Below are positions 19,422-30,111 of a stretch of 61,289 nt of DNA, piece after piece. Each line of letters begins with the position of its first letter. The first letter of the stretch is position 1. The position numbers and the translations under genes were made by a program. The notes beneath the pieces are model-generated. The model saw only the letters and a program-made list of their open reading frames with translations, made no database searches and was not told the DNA's origin. Source of the stretch: Parvibaculum sp. (lineage in GTDB: Bacteria; Pseudomonadota; Alphaproteobacteria; Parvibaculales; Parvibaculaceae); NCBI GenBank assembly GCA_019635955.1, contig JAHBYL010000014.1, positions 1 to 61,289 on the forward strand. Direction: 5' to 3'.

Positions 19422-20930
19422 ATGCCCGCCACACCCCTGCCGCTCGGCACCATCGCACTCGATACGGATGCGGCGTCGCCGCTCTATCGCCAGCTCTATG
19501 ACGCACTGCGCGAGGCCATCCTTGCAGGCCGCCTCGGGCCCGGCGCGCGGCTGCCCTCTTCCCGCCTCCTTGCCTCGGAGCTCGGCGTGGGCCGCAACAC
19601 GGTCCTCGCCGCCTATGAGCAGCTCTCGGCGGAGGGCTATCTCGAAGGTCAGGTCGGCGCGGGCACGGTGGTGGCGGCAACGCTGCCGGACAGCCTGCTC
19701 GAACTCGACCGGCAGGCGCGCAGCGCGAAGCCGAAAGCCGCCAATGCGAATATGCGCCGCCTGTCGAAGCGCGGCCAGGCGCTGTCGGCAACGCGCCGCA
19801 CCATGCCCGGCTATACCCGCGCCCAGGCGCGCCCCTTTCAGCACGGGCTTCCGGGCGTGGACGAATTTCCCGCCATGCTCTGGAGCCGCCTCCTCGCCCG
19901 GCATTCGCGCGACACGCGGAACGGCCTCTTCGGCTACGAGACAGGTATCGGCACCGAGGCACTGCGCGAGGCGATTGCGGCTTATGCCGGTGCGGCGCGC
20001 GGTGTCGCCTGCACCAGGGATCAGGTGATCGTGACGGCGGGGGCGCAGGCCGCCCTCGACCTTGCCGCGCGCATGCTGCTCGACCCGGGCGATCCCGTCT
20101 GGGTGGAAGACCCCGGCTATCTCGGTGCGCGCGGCGCCCTGCTCGGCGCGGGGGCGGCGATCTTTCCGGTGCCGGTCGACGAGGAAGGCATTCATGTCGC
20201 CACGGGCATCGAGCGTCAAGCTTCGCCGCGGCTCATCTATGTGACGCCATCCCACCAGTTTCCGCTCGGCGCGACGCTTTCGCTGCCGCGCCGCCTCGCC
20301 CTGCTCGATCATGCAAGGCAATGCGGCGCCTGGCTTCTGGAGGACGATTACGACAGCGAGTACCGCTATCAGGGGCGGCCCATCGCTTCGCTGCAGGGCC
20401 TCGATAAGGCCGACACGGTCATCTATATGGGCACCTTCGCGAAGACGCTCTTTCCGGCGATCAGGATCGGCTATCTGATCGTGCCGGAGGCGCTGGTCGA
20501 GGCCTTCGCCGCCGCCATCCGCATTACCGGCCACGTGCCGCCCGCAGCGGTACAGGCTGCCCTCGCCGATTTCATCGCCGAAGGGCACTACGGCGCCCAT
20601 GTCCGCCGCATGCGGGCGATCTATGCCGCCCGCCGCGCCTGCCTGATGGAATCGCTCGACAATGAACTGGCGCCCTGGCTGCGCGCCGCGCCCGGCGAGG
20701 GCGGGCTGCAGCTTGCGGCCTTTCTGCCCGATGGTGCGGACGACCGGGCGATTGCCGCCGCCGCGATGGAGGCGGGCATCCATGTGACGCCGCTCTCGCT
20801 CTACCGTCTGGAAGCGGGACGGCCGGGCCTTTATATGGGCTATGCGGCCATCCCGGAACCGGCGTTGAAACGCGCGGCGCGGGACCTGGCCGGGATTCTC
20901 GCGGCAAGCTCCTGCCCGACCCATTCCTGA
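19422..20930 (+). CDS. MocR-type regulator (GntR HTH fused to aminotransferase domain)
   Basis: This 502-aa regulator has an N-terminal GntR winged helix (ASPLYRQLYDALREAILAGR, then LPSSRLLASELGVGRNTVL) joined by a linker to a fold-type I aminotransferase-like domain that binds PLP. The PLP lysine is in the YMGTFAKTLFPAIRIGYL motif, with DDYDSEYRYQ upstream. Such proteins sense PLP or an amino compound. It is transcribed away from the two FMN-protein genes, its likely targets, and is followed by a GST gene. Confidence 0.95.
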   Translation: MPATPLPLGTIALDTDAASPLYRQLYDALREAILAGRLGPGARLPSSRLLASELGVGRNTVLAAYEQLSAEGYLEGQVGAGTVVAATLPDSLLELDRQARSAKPKAANANMRRLSKRGQALSATRRTMPGYTRAQARPFQHGLPGVDEFPAMLWSRLLARHSRDTRNGLFGYETGIGTEALREAIAAYAGAARGVACTRDQVIVTAGAQAALDLAARMLLDPGDPVWVEDPGYLGARGALLGAGAAIFPVPVDEEGIHVATGIERQASPRLIYVTPSHQFPLGATLSLPRRLALLDHARQCGAWLLEDDYDSEYRYQGRPIASLQGLDKADTVIYMGTFAKTLFPAIRIGYLIVPEALVEAFAAAIRITGHVPPAAVQAALADFIAEGHYGAHVRRMRAIYAARRACLMESLDNELAPWLRAAPGEGGLQLAAFLPDGADDRAIAAAAMEAGIHVTPLSLYRLEAGRPGLYMGYAAIPEPALKRAARDLAGILAASSCPTHS

Positions 20931-20940
20931 AAGGATGACC

Positions 20941-21549
20941 ATGCGCCTCTACCAGATGCAGGACAGCGGTAATTGCTACAAGGTGCGCCTTGCCGCGCAC
21001 CAGCTTGGGCGGCCGCTCGATCTCGTGGATTTGGACATCCTGAAGGGCGAGAGCCGGACCGACGACTTCCTGAAGCGCAATCCGAATGGCCGCGTACCGA
21101 CGCTCGAACTGGACGACGGCCGGACGCTGCCGGAATCGAACGCGATCCTGTTCTGGCTTGCCGAGGGCACGCCGCTTCTGCCGGAAGACCGCTTCGCCCG
21201 CGCCGAGGCGCTGCAATGGATGTTCTTCGAGCAATACAGCCACGAGCCCTATATCGCCGTCGCCCGCTTCTGGCATTCGATCAAGCCGGGCGGGCGCGAG
21301 GAAAAGGCAGCGATGTTTCCCGAATGGCACCGCCGCGGCCATGACGCGCTCGCCGTGATGGAGCGGCATCTCGCGGCCCATGACTGGTTCGCCGGCGGCG
21401 CCTACTCCATCGCCGACATCGCGCTTTACGCCTATACGCATGTCGCGCATGAGGGTGGTTTCGACATCGCGCCCTACAAGGCGGTGAACGCCTGGCTCGC
21501 CCGGGCGCAAAGCCAACCGCTCCATGTGCCGATGGGCTGGCGTCCGTAG
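20941..21549 (+). CDS. Glutathione S-transferase family protein
   Basis: This 202-aa protein has a thioredoxin-like N-terminal domain (RLYQMQDSGNCYKVRLAAHQ, RVPTLELDDGRTLPESNAIL) with the conserved cis-proline and ES glutathione site, and an all-helical C-terminal domain ending in YSIADIALYAYTHVAH. An AAAGGA site at 20930-20935 favours the ATG at 20941 over one at 20935. It starts 10 bases after the MocR gene and may be cotranscribed. The substrate is not known. Confidence 0.93.
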   Translation: MRLYQMQDSGNCYKVRLAAHQLGRPLDLVDLDILKGESRTDDFLKRNPNGRVPTLELDDGRTLPESNAILFWLAEGTPLLPEDRFARAEALQWMFFEQYSHEPYIAVARFWHSIKPGGREEKAAMFPEWHRRGHDALAVMERHLAAHDWFAGGAYSIADIALYAYTHVAHEGGFDIAPYKAVNAWLARAQSQPLHVPMGWRP

Positions 21550-21583
21550 GCGGAGAATCGGCCCCCTGCTCCGTGTGAGTAAA

Positions 21584-21661
21584 CGCGACACAAAATGGCC
21601 TTGAAATAGGTCCGCTCCCGTCGCCTTTCGCGACACGTTACGCCCCATTTCCCCGCGACAC
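21584..21661 (+). promoter_or_regulatory. Three direct CGCGACAC octamers before the sortase operon
   Basis: Identical octamers CGCGACAC occur at 21584-21591, 21629-21636 and 21654-21661, spaced 45 and 25 bases, in the 168-base gap before the sortase substrate gene. The spacing is not helical-phased throughout. They could be regulator sites; none I can name fits. Confidence 0.45.
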
Positions 21662-21717
21662 TTTGTCCGCCTGAGGAGGGTCAGCCTCGGGCGCCATCCA
21701 GACGCGGGGAGATCGTC

Positions 21718-23988
21718 ATGTCCTATCTGTCGGAACGTCCGGCCACAGCGGTTCGTCCGCGCGGCTGGTCCCATTCGCTTGCCTTGTTTGCGGCCCTTGT
21801 CTGCCTTGTCCTGCTCTTCGTCGCGAGCGCCTTTCGCCATGCGCAGGCGGAGACGGCGGGCCTTGTCCGCCTGAACGACATGGAGAGCGGGGCGCTGCTG
21901 CTGAATTCGACGGAGCCCGGGAAATATGTCCCCGCCCCGCTGCTCGCAACCGACGTGAAGATCGACGTGACGGGGCCGATCGCCCGCACCCGCGTCACCC
22001 AGCATTTCGTCAATCCGGGCGATGGCTGGGTGGAAGGCAAATATGTCTTTCCACTGCCGGAGAACTCCGCCGTCGATACGCTGAAAATGGTGATCGGCGA
22101 ACGCGTGATCGAAGGCAAGGTGAAGAAAAAGGAAGAAGCCCGCCGCGCCTATGAAGAGGCCCGCGACGCCGGCCAGCGCGCAAGCCTTGTCGAGCAGCAG
22201 CGGCCCAATGTCTTCACCAATTCGGTGGCCAATATCGGTCCCCGCGAAACGATTGTCGTCCAGATCGAATATCAGCAGACCGTACGCCGAGACGGCGAGA
22301 AATTTTCGCTGCGCTTTCCCATGGTCGTCGCGCCACGCTATGTGCCGCAAACGGCCGACCCGCAACTGGTCGACTTCCGGCCCGGCGAAGGCGGCTGGGG
22401 CGATGTCGAGCCGCAGGACCGTGCGGACGGGTTTGAGCAGCCGCCCGTCCTTCATCCCGACGAGGGAAAGATCAATCCGGTGACCCTCGCCGTGGCGCTC
22501 GACGCGGGCTTCGCGCTGGGCGAGGTGACGAGCGCCTATCACAAGGTTGCGGTGACGCGCGACGGCGAGCGCAAGGCGAGCCTCAAGCTCGCGGATGACG
22601 TCGTGCCCGCCGACAAGGATTTCGAACTCGTCTGGAAGCCGGCTGCGGTGCGTGCGCCTGCCGCCGCCCTCTTCCGCGAGCGCGTGGGCAATGAGGACTA
22701 CATCCTCGTCATGCTGACGCCGCCCTCGGGCGAGATGCAGCCTGACGCCCGGCCCCGCGAGGCAATCTTCGTGATCGACAATTCGGGCTCCATGTCCGGC
22801 CCCTCGATGGTGCAGGCGAAGGAAAGCCTTCTTTTCGCTCTCGACCGGTTGAAGCCCGGCGACACTTTCAACGTGATCCGCTTCGACGACACGATGGACG
22901 TGCTCTTCCCCGCCGCCGTACCGGCGCATGGCGAGAATCTCGACGTCGCTCGGAAATTCGTGAAGGGCCTCGAAGCCAATGGCGGCACGGAGATGCTCCC
23001 CGCCCTGAAAGCCGCCCTCCGCGACCGCAATCCGCGGGACAGCGCGCGCGTCCGCCAGGTCGTGTTCCTGACCGACGGCGCCATCTCCAACGAGCGCGAA
23101 CTCTTTTCGGAGATCACCGCCAATCTCGGCCGCTCGCGGCTCTTCACCGTGGGCATCGGCTCCGCCCCCAACAGCTATTTCATGACGCGCGCCTCGGAAG
23201 CCGGGCGCGGCACCTATACGCATATCGGTTCGGAGACCGAAGTCGCCGAACGCATGAACGAGCTTTTCGAGAAGCTCGAGAATCCGGTCATGACGAACAT
23301 CACGGCGGTCTGGCCCGATGGCCGCCGCACCGAGAATTGGCCGAACCCCGTGCCCGATCTCTACAAGGGCGAACCCATCGTGCTCTCTGCCCGCATGGCG
23401 GAAGCCAGGGGCACGCTCACCCTTAAGGGTGATGTGGCGGGCAAGCCCTGGGAAGTGCGCATGCCCGTGGATGCCGGCGAAACGCGTCCCGGCATCGGCA
23501 AGCTCTGGGCTCGCCGCAAGATTGAGCAGCTTGAAGCCGATGCCCAGATCGCAGGCAACTGGGAAGCGAATGACGGCGAGATCCTGCGCGTGGCGCTCGA
23601 GCATCACCTTGTCAGCCGCCGCACCAGCCTCGTCGCCATCGACGTGACGCCGGCCCGCCCGGAGGGAGCAACGCTGACGCAGCGCGACATGCCGGTAAAC
23701 CTGCCCGAGGGCTGGGATTACGAAAAGGTCTTCGGCGCGCCGCCTCCGGCCGCGAGCGCAGCACGGCAGGCAAGCTACATGGCAGGCGGCGCACAGCTTG
23801 CCATGGCGGCGGCCCCTGTCGCGCAAGCGGACGCAGCCGCCGGCATCGCCCTGCCGCAAACCTCGACCGACGCGCCGTCGCTGATCCAGAGCGGTATTCT
23901 TGCGCTCCTCCTCGCCGCGCTCCTCGCCGCGGCGCGCTGGATGCACCGCCTCTGGATCTCGACCGCCTGGGCAAGGCGGAGCCGGTGA
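21718..23988 (+). CDS. VIT/vWA sortase substrate protein (marine proteobacterial type)
   Basis: This 756-aa exported protein has an N-terminal membrane segment (about 20-40) ending near AQA, a VIT domain (about 60-190), and a vWA domain with the MIDAS start D354-N-S-G-S358 (AIFVIDNSGSMSG). A C-terminal sorting signal starts at 712: LPQTS, a hydrophobic helix and an Arg-rich tail (WARRSR). This is the layout of the dedicated targets of class-GN sortases. The GTG of the sortase gene overlaps its stop. Probably an envelope- or surface-attached adhesion/metal-binding protein. Confidence 0.93.
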   Translation: MSYLSERPATAVRPRGWSHSLALFAALVCLVLLFVASAFRHAQAETAGLVRLNDMESGALLLNSTEPGKYVPAPLLATDVKIDVTGPIARTRVTQHFVNPGDGWVEGKYVFPLPENSAVDTLKMVIGERVIEGKVKKKEEARRAYEEARDAGQRASLVEQQRPNVFTNSVANIGPRETIVVQIEYQQTVRRDGEKFSLRFPMVVAPRYVPQTADPQLVDFRPGEGGWGDVEPQDRADGFEQPPVLHPDEGKINPVTLAVALDAGFALGEVTSAYHKVAVTRDGERKASLKLADDVVPADKDFELVWKPAAVRAPAAALFRERVGNEDYILVMLTPPSGEMQPDARPREAIFVIDNSGSMSGPSMVQAKESLLFALDRLKPGDTFNVIRFDDTMDVLFPAAVPAHGENLDVARKFVKGLEANGGTEMLPALKAALRDRNPRDSARVRQVVFLTDGAISNERELFSEITANLGRSRLFTVGIGSAPNSYFMTRASEAGRGTYTHIGSETEVAERMNELFEKLENPVMTNITAVWPDGRRTENWPNPVPDLYKGEPIVLSARMAEARGTLTLKGDVAGKPWEVRMPVDAGETRPGIGKLWARRKIEQLEADAQIAGNWEANDGEILRVALEHHLVSRRTSLVAIDVTPARPEGATLTQRDMPVNLPEGWDYEKVFGAPPPAASAARQASYMAGGAQLAMAAAPVAQADAAAGIALPQTSTDAPSLIQSGILALLLAALLAAARWMHRLWISTAWARRSR

Positions 23989-24602
23989 GCGCGCAACCGA
24001 AAAGCAAAGCGGCGGCCCTGTTCTGGGCCGCCGCCATTTCTCTTTGTCTCGCCTTCGGCGCCTGGCAGCTGGGCCACGGCCTCTACATCATGGCGAAAGC
24101 CGAACTGGCGCAGCTTCTTCTCGACCGTGCCTGGGCGAAAACGCTGCGCGACGGATCGCCGCATAAAGCCTGGTCCTGGGCGGATGCATGGCCGGTTGCG
24201 AAGCTCGAATTTCCCTCGCTCGGCACAAGCCATATCGTGCTTTCAAATGCGAGCGGCGCGGCCCTGGCCTTCGGACCCGGACATCTTTCCGGCACGCCCC
24301 TGCCCGGCGAAGGCGGAACGACGGTGATCGCGGCTCATCGCGATACACATTTTTCAAATCTCCGTGAACTTGAAAATGACCATCCCGTCATTCTCACGAC
24401 GGCGAACGGAAATAGACAGGAGTACAGGATTTCTGCCGCTCGCATCGTCGATGCGAGAGAGTCCGGAATTGACCCCCGCGCCGGCAATGCCCTTGCCATC
24501 GTGACCTGCTATCCTTTCGATGCGAAGGAAAGAGGCCCGCTACGGTACGTACTTTTCGCGCGGCCAGTCGAAATTGAAAACGCCTCTCAACAATTCCGAT
24601 GA
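23985..24602 (+). CDS. Class GN sortase (Gram-negative dedicated sortase)
   Basis: This 205-aa transpeptidase should cut the LPQTS motif of the upstream protein and attach or release it. An N-terminal membrane helix (about 10-37) anchors it. The catalytic triad is H118 (TTVIAAHRDTHF), C175 (IVTCYPFDA) and R187 (ERGPLRYVLF). The GTG start overlaps the substrate gene stop by 4 bases (GTGA), so the pair is translationally coupled. The 3' third of the gene is less GC-rich than the rest. Confidence 0.95.
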   Translation: MSAQPKSKAAALFWAAAISLCLAFGAWQLGHGLYIMAKAELAQLLLDRAWAKTLRDGSPHKAWSWADAWPVAKLEFPSLGTSHIVLSNASGAALAFGPGHLSGTPLPGEGGTTVIAAHRDTHFSNLRELENDHPVILTTANGNRQEYRISAARIVDARESGIDPRAGNALAIVTCYPFDAKERGPLRYVLFARPVEIENASQQFR

Positions 24603-24684
24603 TCCGCTTTTTGTCCGTACGCGTAAGTAGTTCGCGTCAAAGAAGTTGGATACAAGAGCAAGACGGCCGTTTTCCGGATTGCGC

Positions 24685-24715
24685 TTGACCAGTTCGCGAA
24701 TATTCGACGTATTGA
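24685..24715 (+). promoter_or_regulatory. Possible promoter and palindrome before the TetR pair
   Basis: TTGACC (24685-24690) and TATTGA (24710-24715) are spaced 19 bases and enclose the 10-bp palindrome CGAATATTCG (24697-24706). It lies 63 bases before the first TetR gene and could be its autoregulatory site. The promoter match is weak. Confidence 0.25.
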
Positions 24716-24777
24716 TTGTGCATGGCGCGTGTCGAAACGTTTGCAGTGCAAAGGGCGATGGCGGAGGCGGCTGAATT

Positions 24778-25392
24778 TTGGGCTTGGCAAGTTACAGACG
24801 AACGATCAGTGAAACGAAACGGGCCTCTATTCTGGCGGCGGCGCGAGAGAACTTCCTGAGTGGCGGCTATAGCCGCGCCGCCATGGCCGACATAGCGCGG
24901 GATGCGGACGTTTCGACCGCAACTCTCTACAAACATTTCGCTTCGAAAGACGCGCTGTTTGCGGCGATCGTGGAGGACGCGACGACGACGGCCGAAATTC
25001 CTCTGTCTACGGACATCGAGGGCAAAGCCGCGCGCGACATCCTCCTCGCGATCGGCGACGCCTATGCCAATCAGCAATTCGACGGCCGCATGAACGAACT
25101 GCTTCGCGTCGTGATCGCGGAGGTGCCGACCGCGCCGAATCTCGCAAGGGAAGTCTACAAGAACGGCGTTCTCGGGCGGTACGACCAACTGATCGCGGTG
25201 CTGAACGCACTCGTCGCGCGCGGCGACCTGAAGCCGCACAACACCGGCGAGGGAGCCCTCCATCTGGCCGGCATGGTCAAGGAATTCGTCGTCTGGCCGG
25301 CCCTGTTCACGCCGCGCTTCGAAAAGCCGGCGGATCTCGCCGCCAAGATCGAGGCATGCGTCGACGCCTATCTGAAAATCTACAGCGCCTGA
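24778..25392 (+). CDS. TetR family regulator (first of a tandem pair)
   Basis: This 204-aa protein has an N-terminal TetR HTH (SILAAARENFLSGGYSRAAM, then RDADVSTATLYKHFASKDAL) and a helical ligand-binding domain. The start is a TTG: no ATG is in frame nearby, a GGAGG stretch lies about 10 bases before it, and the paralogue downstream also begins TTG-GG at the aligned position. The next gene, 28 bases later, is a clear paralogue. No obvious target operon is adjacent. Confidence 0.88.
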   Translation: MGLASYRRTISETKRASILAAARENFLSGGYSRAAMADIARDADVSTATLYKHFASKDALFAAIVEDATTTAEIPLSTDIEGKAARDILLAIGDAYANQQFDGRMNELLRVVIAEVPTAPNLAREVYKNGVLGRYDQLIAVLNALVARGDLKPHNTGEGALHLAGMVKEFVVWPALFTPRFEKPADLAAKIEACVDAYLKIYSA

Positions 25393-25420
25393 ACGCCGAA
25401 GCAGCACCTGGAAGGAAGAA

Positions 25421-26047
25421 TTGGGACTGCAGTCGCATCGACGGAAAATCAGTGACCGGAAGCGCGCCGCCATCATCGAGGCAGCGAAGGAACATTTTCT
25501 GGCACATGGCTACACGCATGCCGGCATGGCGGACATAGCCCGCAGCGCCGATGTTTCCACGGCAACGCTCTACAAACATTTCGAATCCAAACAGATCCTC
25601 TTCGCGGCCGTCGTGAAACAGGTCGCCCACGAAACCGGCGACTATTCGATGCCGTTTCAACCGGGCGACACCGCGCGCGACGTGCTCTACCGCCTCTGCC
25701 GCACATATCTGTCTGTCCAGTTCGACAAGAAGGCGAATGCATTGATGCGCATCGTCATCGCGGAAGTGCCGGGCGTTCCGAAACTCGCCGAAGACCTCTA
25801 CGAGGTGCTGGGCAACCGGCGCAATGACAGTCTGATGGCCGTGTTCGACGAGATGATAAATCGAGGCATGCTGAAGCCGCACGACACGGCCTTCGCGGCG
25901 CGGCTCGGCGCGGGCATGCTGAAGGAAGTCTTCGTCTGGCCGGCGCTCTTCGAAGTCGGGATGGGACTTCCACCGGACACGGATGAAAAAATCCACCGTT
26001 GCATCGACGCCTATCTGGCGCTCTACGGGCCCGAAGGCCAGGGCTAG
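25421..26047 (+). CDS. TetR family regulator (second of a tandem pair)
   Basis: This 208-aa paralogue shares with its neighbour the DNA-binding half (MADIARSADVSTATLYKHFE) and several parts of the C-terminal domain (IVIAEVP, FVWPALF). It starts with TTG after a GGAAGGA site. Conservation also in the ligand domain suggests related effectors, and the two might form heterodimers. Its stop overlaps the stop of the convergent methyltransferase gene by 2 bases. Confidence 0.88.
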   Translation: MGLQSHRRKISDRKRAAIIEAAKEHFLAHGYTHAGMADIARSADVSTATLYKHFESKQILFAAVVKQVAHETGDYSMPFQPGDTARDVLYRLCRTYLSVQFDKKANALMRIVIAEVPGVPKLAEDLYEVLGNRRNDSLMAVFDEMINRGMLKPHDTAFAARLGAGMLKEVFVWPALFEVGMGLPPDTDEKIHRCIDAYLALYGPEGQG

Positions 26048-26835
26048 CGCGTCGCGAGAAAGGCGTAACGGTTCACGCTGAAGAAGAACTCGCCCCGCTC
26101 CGCCAGCCGAAGCTGATCGTCGTACCAGGCCTGTACCTCTTCCGCCGTCAGACCTTTCGCTGACGCATTGGCCCGCACATAACCGTGGATGGTGCGCATG
26201 ATGCCCGCCGCATAGGAGACGGGCTGCCATTGCGGCGCGAGCATCGCCACCACCCCGACACGACGCACCTGAAACCCTGCCCGCGCAAAGAGCGGCCCGA
26301 GCTTCGCAGGCAGGTGCGGATCGGCGAGATGCCCGTCCCAGCACTCGAGAATGCGCGCCATGCGACGCTCGTCCGAGGAATGCCAGACGGTGCTGCGCCA
26401 GTCCGTATCGAGGATCAGCGCCCGTCCGCCGGGTTTCAGCACGCGATGAAGCTCCGCCATCGCCTTTGGCATGTCGGCGACATATTCATAGACCTGCGTC
26501 GACACAGCGGCGTCGAATGTCGCATCCGGAAAATCGAGCGCCGTCGCATTGCCGACGACGCAATCGGCCTGCGGCATGGCGGCGAGCCGCGTCCGCGCCA
26601 TCTTCACCATGGGTTCGGCCATGTCGAGGCCGGTGACCCGGCCCGTTTCGCCGACGAGCCGCGCGAGATCCTCCGCGAGCAGTCCCGGCCCCACGCCGAC
26701 ATCGAGAATGCGCTCGCCGGGGCGCGGCGCCAGCAGGTCGAGCACGCGGGCGCGCTGCGCAACCACATCGGGCGTCAGATACATCGCCTCGAGCGTCTTC
26801 GCCGCGGCTTCGTTGAAATCGAGCATCTGGCTCAT
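26044..26835 (-). CDS. Class I SAM-dependent methyltransferase
   Basis: This 263-aa protein has the SAM-binding motif I in ERILDVGVGPGLLAEDLARL, motif II around VTGLDMAEPMVKMAR, and post-I motifs in ALDFPDATFDAAVSTQVYEY. It resembles UbiE-like and small-molecule methyltransferases. The substrate is unknown. The start codon overlaps the stop of the gene upstream by 4 bases (ATGA), so the two are translationally coupled. Confidence 0.9.
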   Translation of the reverse strand: MSQMLDFNEAAAKTLEAMYLTPDVVAQRARVLDLLAPRPGERILDVGVGPGLLAEDLARLVGETGRVTGLDMAEPMVKMARTRLAAMPQADCVVGNATALDFPDATFDAAVSTQVYEYVADMPKAMAELHRVLKPGGRALILDTDWRSTVWHSSDERRMARILECWDGHLADPHLPAKLGPLFARAGFQVRRVGVVAMLAPQWQPVSYAAGIMRTIHGYVRANASAKGLTAEEVQAWYDDQLRLAERGEFFFSVNRYAFLATR

Positions 26836-27290
26836 GGCGCATTCTTCCTGATGGCATCGTTGATGGCTGCGGCAACCGCATCCGCCGCGGCAAGATCGGC
26901 GAGGAGATGGCGGCGTCCCTCCCGCGTGACGAGGGCAAGCGCCCCGCCGCCCAGTTTTCGCTGCGCGACGGAGCGCCGCACCTGGGCAAGCGTTATATCC
27001 GAAAGCGGCAGCGCCACGTTACGCCGGAACGGAAAGCCCCAGCGGAGCCTCACTTCATCGGACGTGACTTCGGCGGCGAGAACCCGCGCCCGCAGAAAGG
27101 CGTGAAGCAGCAGCAGCGGCACCACCGCCACCTCGATGACGAGCGCGATGGCGGCGATCGCCGGGAGCGGCGGCACGCGCGACACGGCCCAGAAATAGGC
27201 AAGGCCCCAGGCGGCGGCCACCACAAGCGAGGGCAGATAGATCGTCCAGTGGGCGCCGGAGCGGACGGGAGATGGGCCAAGCTGATTCAT
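26832..27290 (-). CDS. Membrane protein with PH-like domain
   Basis: This 152-aa protein has two N-terminal membrane helices (about 17-36 and 42-66) followed by a beta-rich segment (VTSDEVRLRWGFPFRRNVAL, PLSDITLAQVRRS) of the kind in bacterial PH domains. The ATG at 27290 places the helices at the usual distance; longer frames run into the opposite gene's leader. It precedes and overlaps the methyltransferase gene. Function unknown. Confidence 0.72.
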   Translation of the reverse strand: MNQLGPSPVRSGAHWTIYLPSLVVAAAWGLAYFWAVSRVPPLPAIAAIALVIEVAVVPLLLLHAFLRARVLAAEVTSDEVRLRWGFPFRRNVALPLSDITLAQVRRSVAQRKLGGGALALVTREGRRHLLADLAAADAVAAAINDAIRKNAP

Positions 27291-27417
27291 GCAGGCGAGG
27301 ATTGCAGATGCCCCGCGCGATGGAAAGCGGCGGCTGGCCGCGGATTTCGCGCTCTTGCCCGGCCCGTCCCGCGCCCTAGGTTCCTTCGCAAGGGAAACGA
27401 TGCGAAAGGAGCTCTTC

Positions 27418-27705
27418 ATGGCTGGTCTGGAGAAAGACAAGAACAGGGCCCGGCAAGGGGCGACGGGAACCGGCGCGCGCTATGTGCTCGGCACCTCGCT
27501 TGTCGCCATCGTGGTCTTCTTCGCCATCATCTATCTCTTCTTCTTCGGCTTTCCGGGCGGCGGCGGCACCGAACGGCCGATGGACCCCGATTCCGCGCCG
27601 CCCGTCGAACTCGACCGCGAAACGCCCGACTGGCAGGAGCCTGCGCCGGTCCAGCCGCTGCCCCAGACGCCGCAGCAAACCCCGCAACAGACGCCGGCCC
27701 CCTGA
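27418..27705 (+). CDS. Small single-pass membrane protein with Pro/Gln-rich tail
   Basis: This 95-aa protein has one membrane helix (about 24-44, LGTSLVAIVVFFAIIYLFFF) followed by a low-complexity tail rich in Pro and Gln with repeated PQQT units. The ATG at 27418 follows an AAGGAG site by 6 bases and was preferred to an ATG at 27397. Probably an inner-membrane protein with a disordered outer part; the role is unknown. It lies 68 bases before uvrB. Confidence 0.65.
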   Translation: MAGLEKDKNRARQGATGTGARYVLGTSLVAIVVFFAIIYLFFFGFPGGGGTERPMDPDSAPPVELDRETPDWQEPAPVQPLPQTPQQTPQQTPAP

Positions 27706-27718
27706 CACCGGGTGTCAG
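27702..27718. promoter_or_regulatory. 17-bp palindrome between the small membrane gene and uvrB
   Basis: CTGACACC-G-GGTGTCAG is a perfect inverted repeat with a one-base centre. It overlaps the upstream stop codon and lies 56 bases before the uvrB ATG. A one-base loop cannot form a hairpin, so a protein-binding site is more likely. It does not match the alphaproteobacterial LexA box. Confidence 0.4.
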
Positions 27719-27773
27719 GAGGGCCGCGCGCCCTCCCCTTTGAACGCGGCCTGACTCGGGCCATATTGAGCCC

Positions 27774-30101
<2,328 letters not shown>

Positions 30102-30111
30102 AACAAAGCCA

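Noticed and set aside
20572..23946. A 1,124-codon open frame on the minus strand and other very long antisense frames (for example 12845-13954, 47299-49104, 51029-53824, 59359-61281).
   Set aside because: They lie antisense to genes with clear family motifs; their translations are rich in Arg, His, Ala and Gly with no domain, as expected from GC-biased third positions.
27742..27756. LexA box (GAAC-N7-GAAC) before uvrB.
   Set aside because: Only one half is exact (GAAC, then GACT), too weak for the alphaproteobacterial SOS box.
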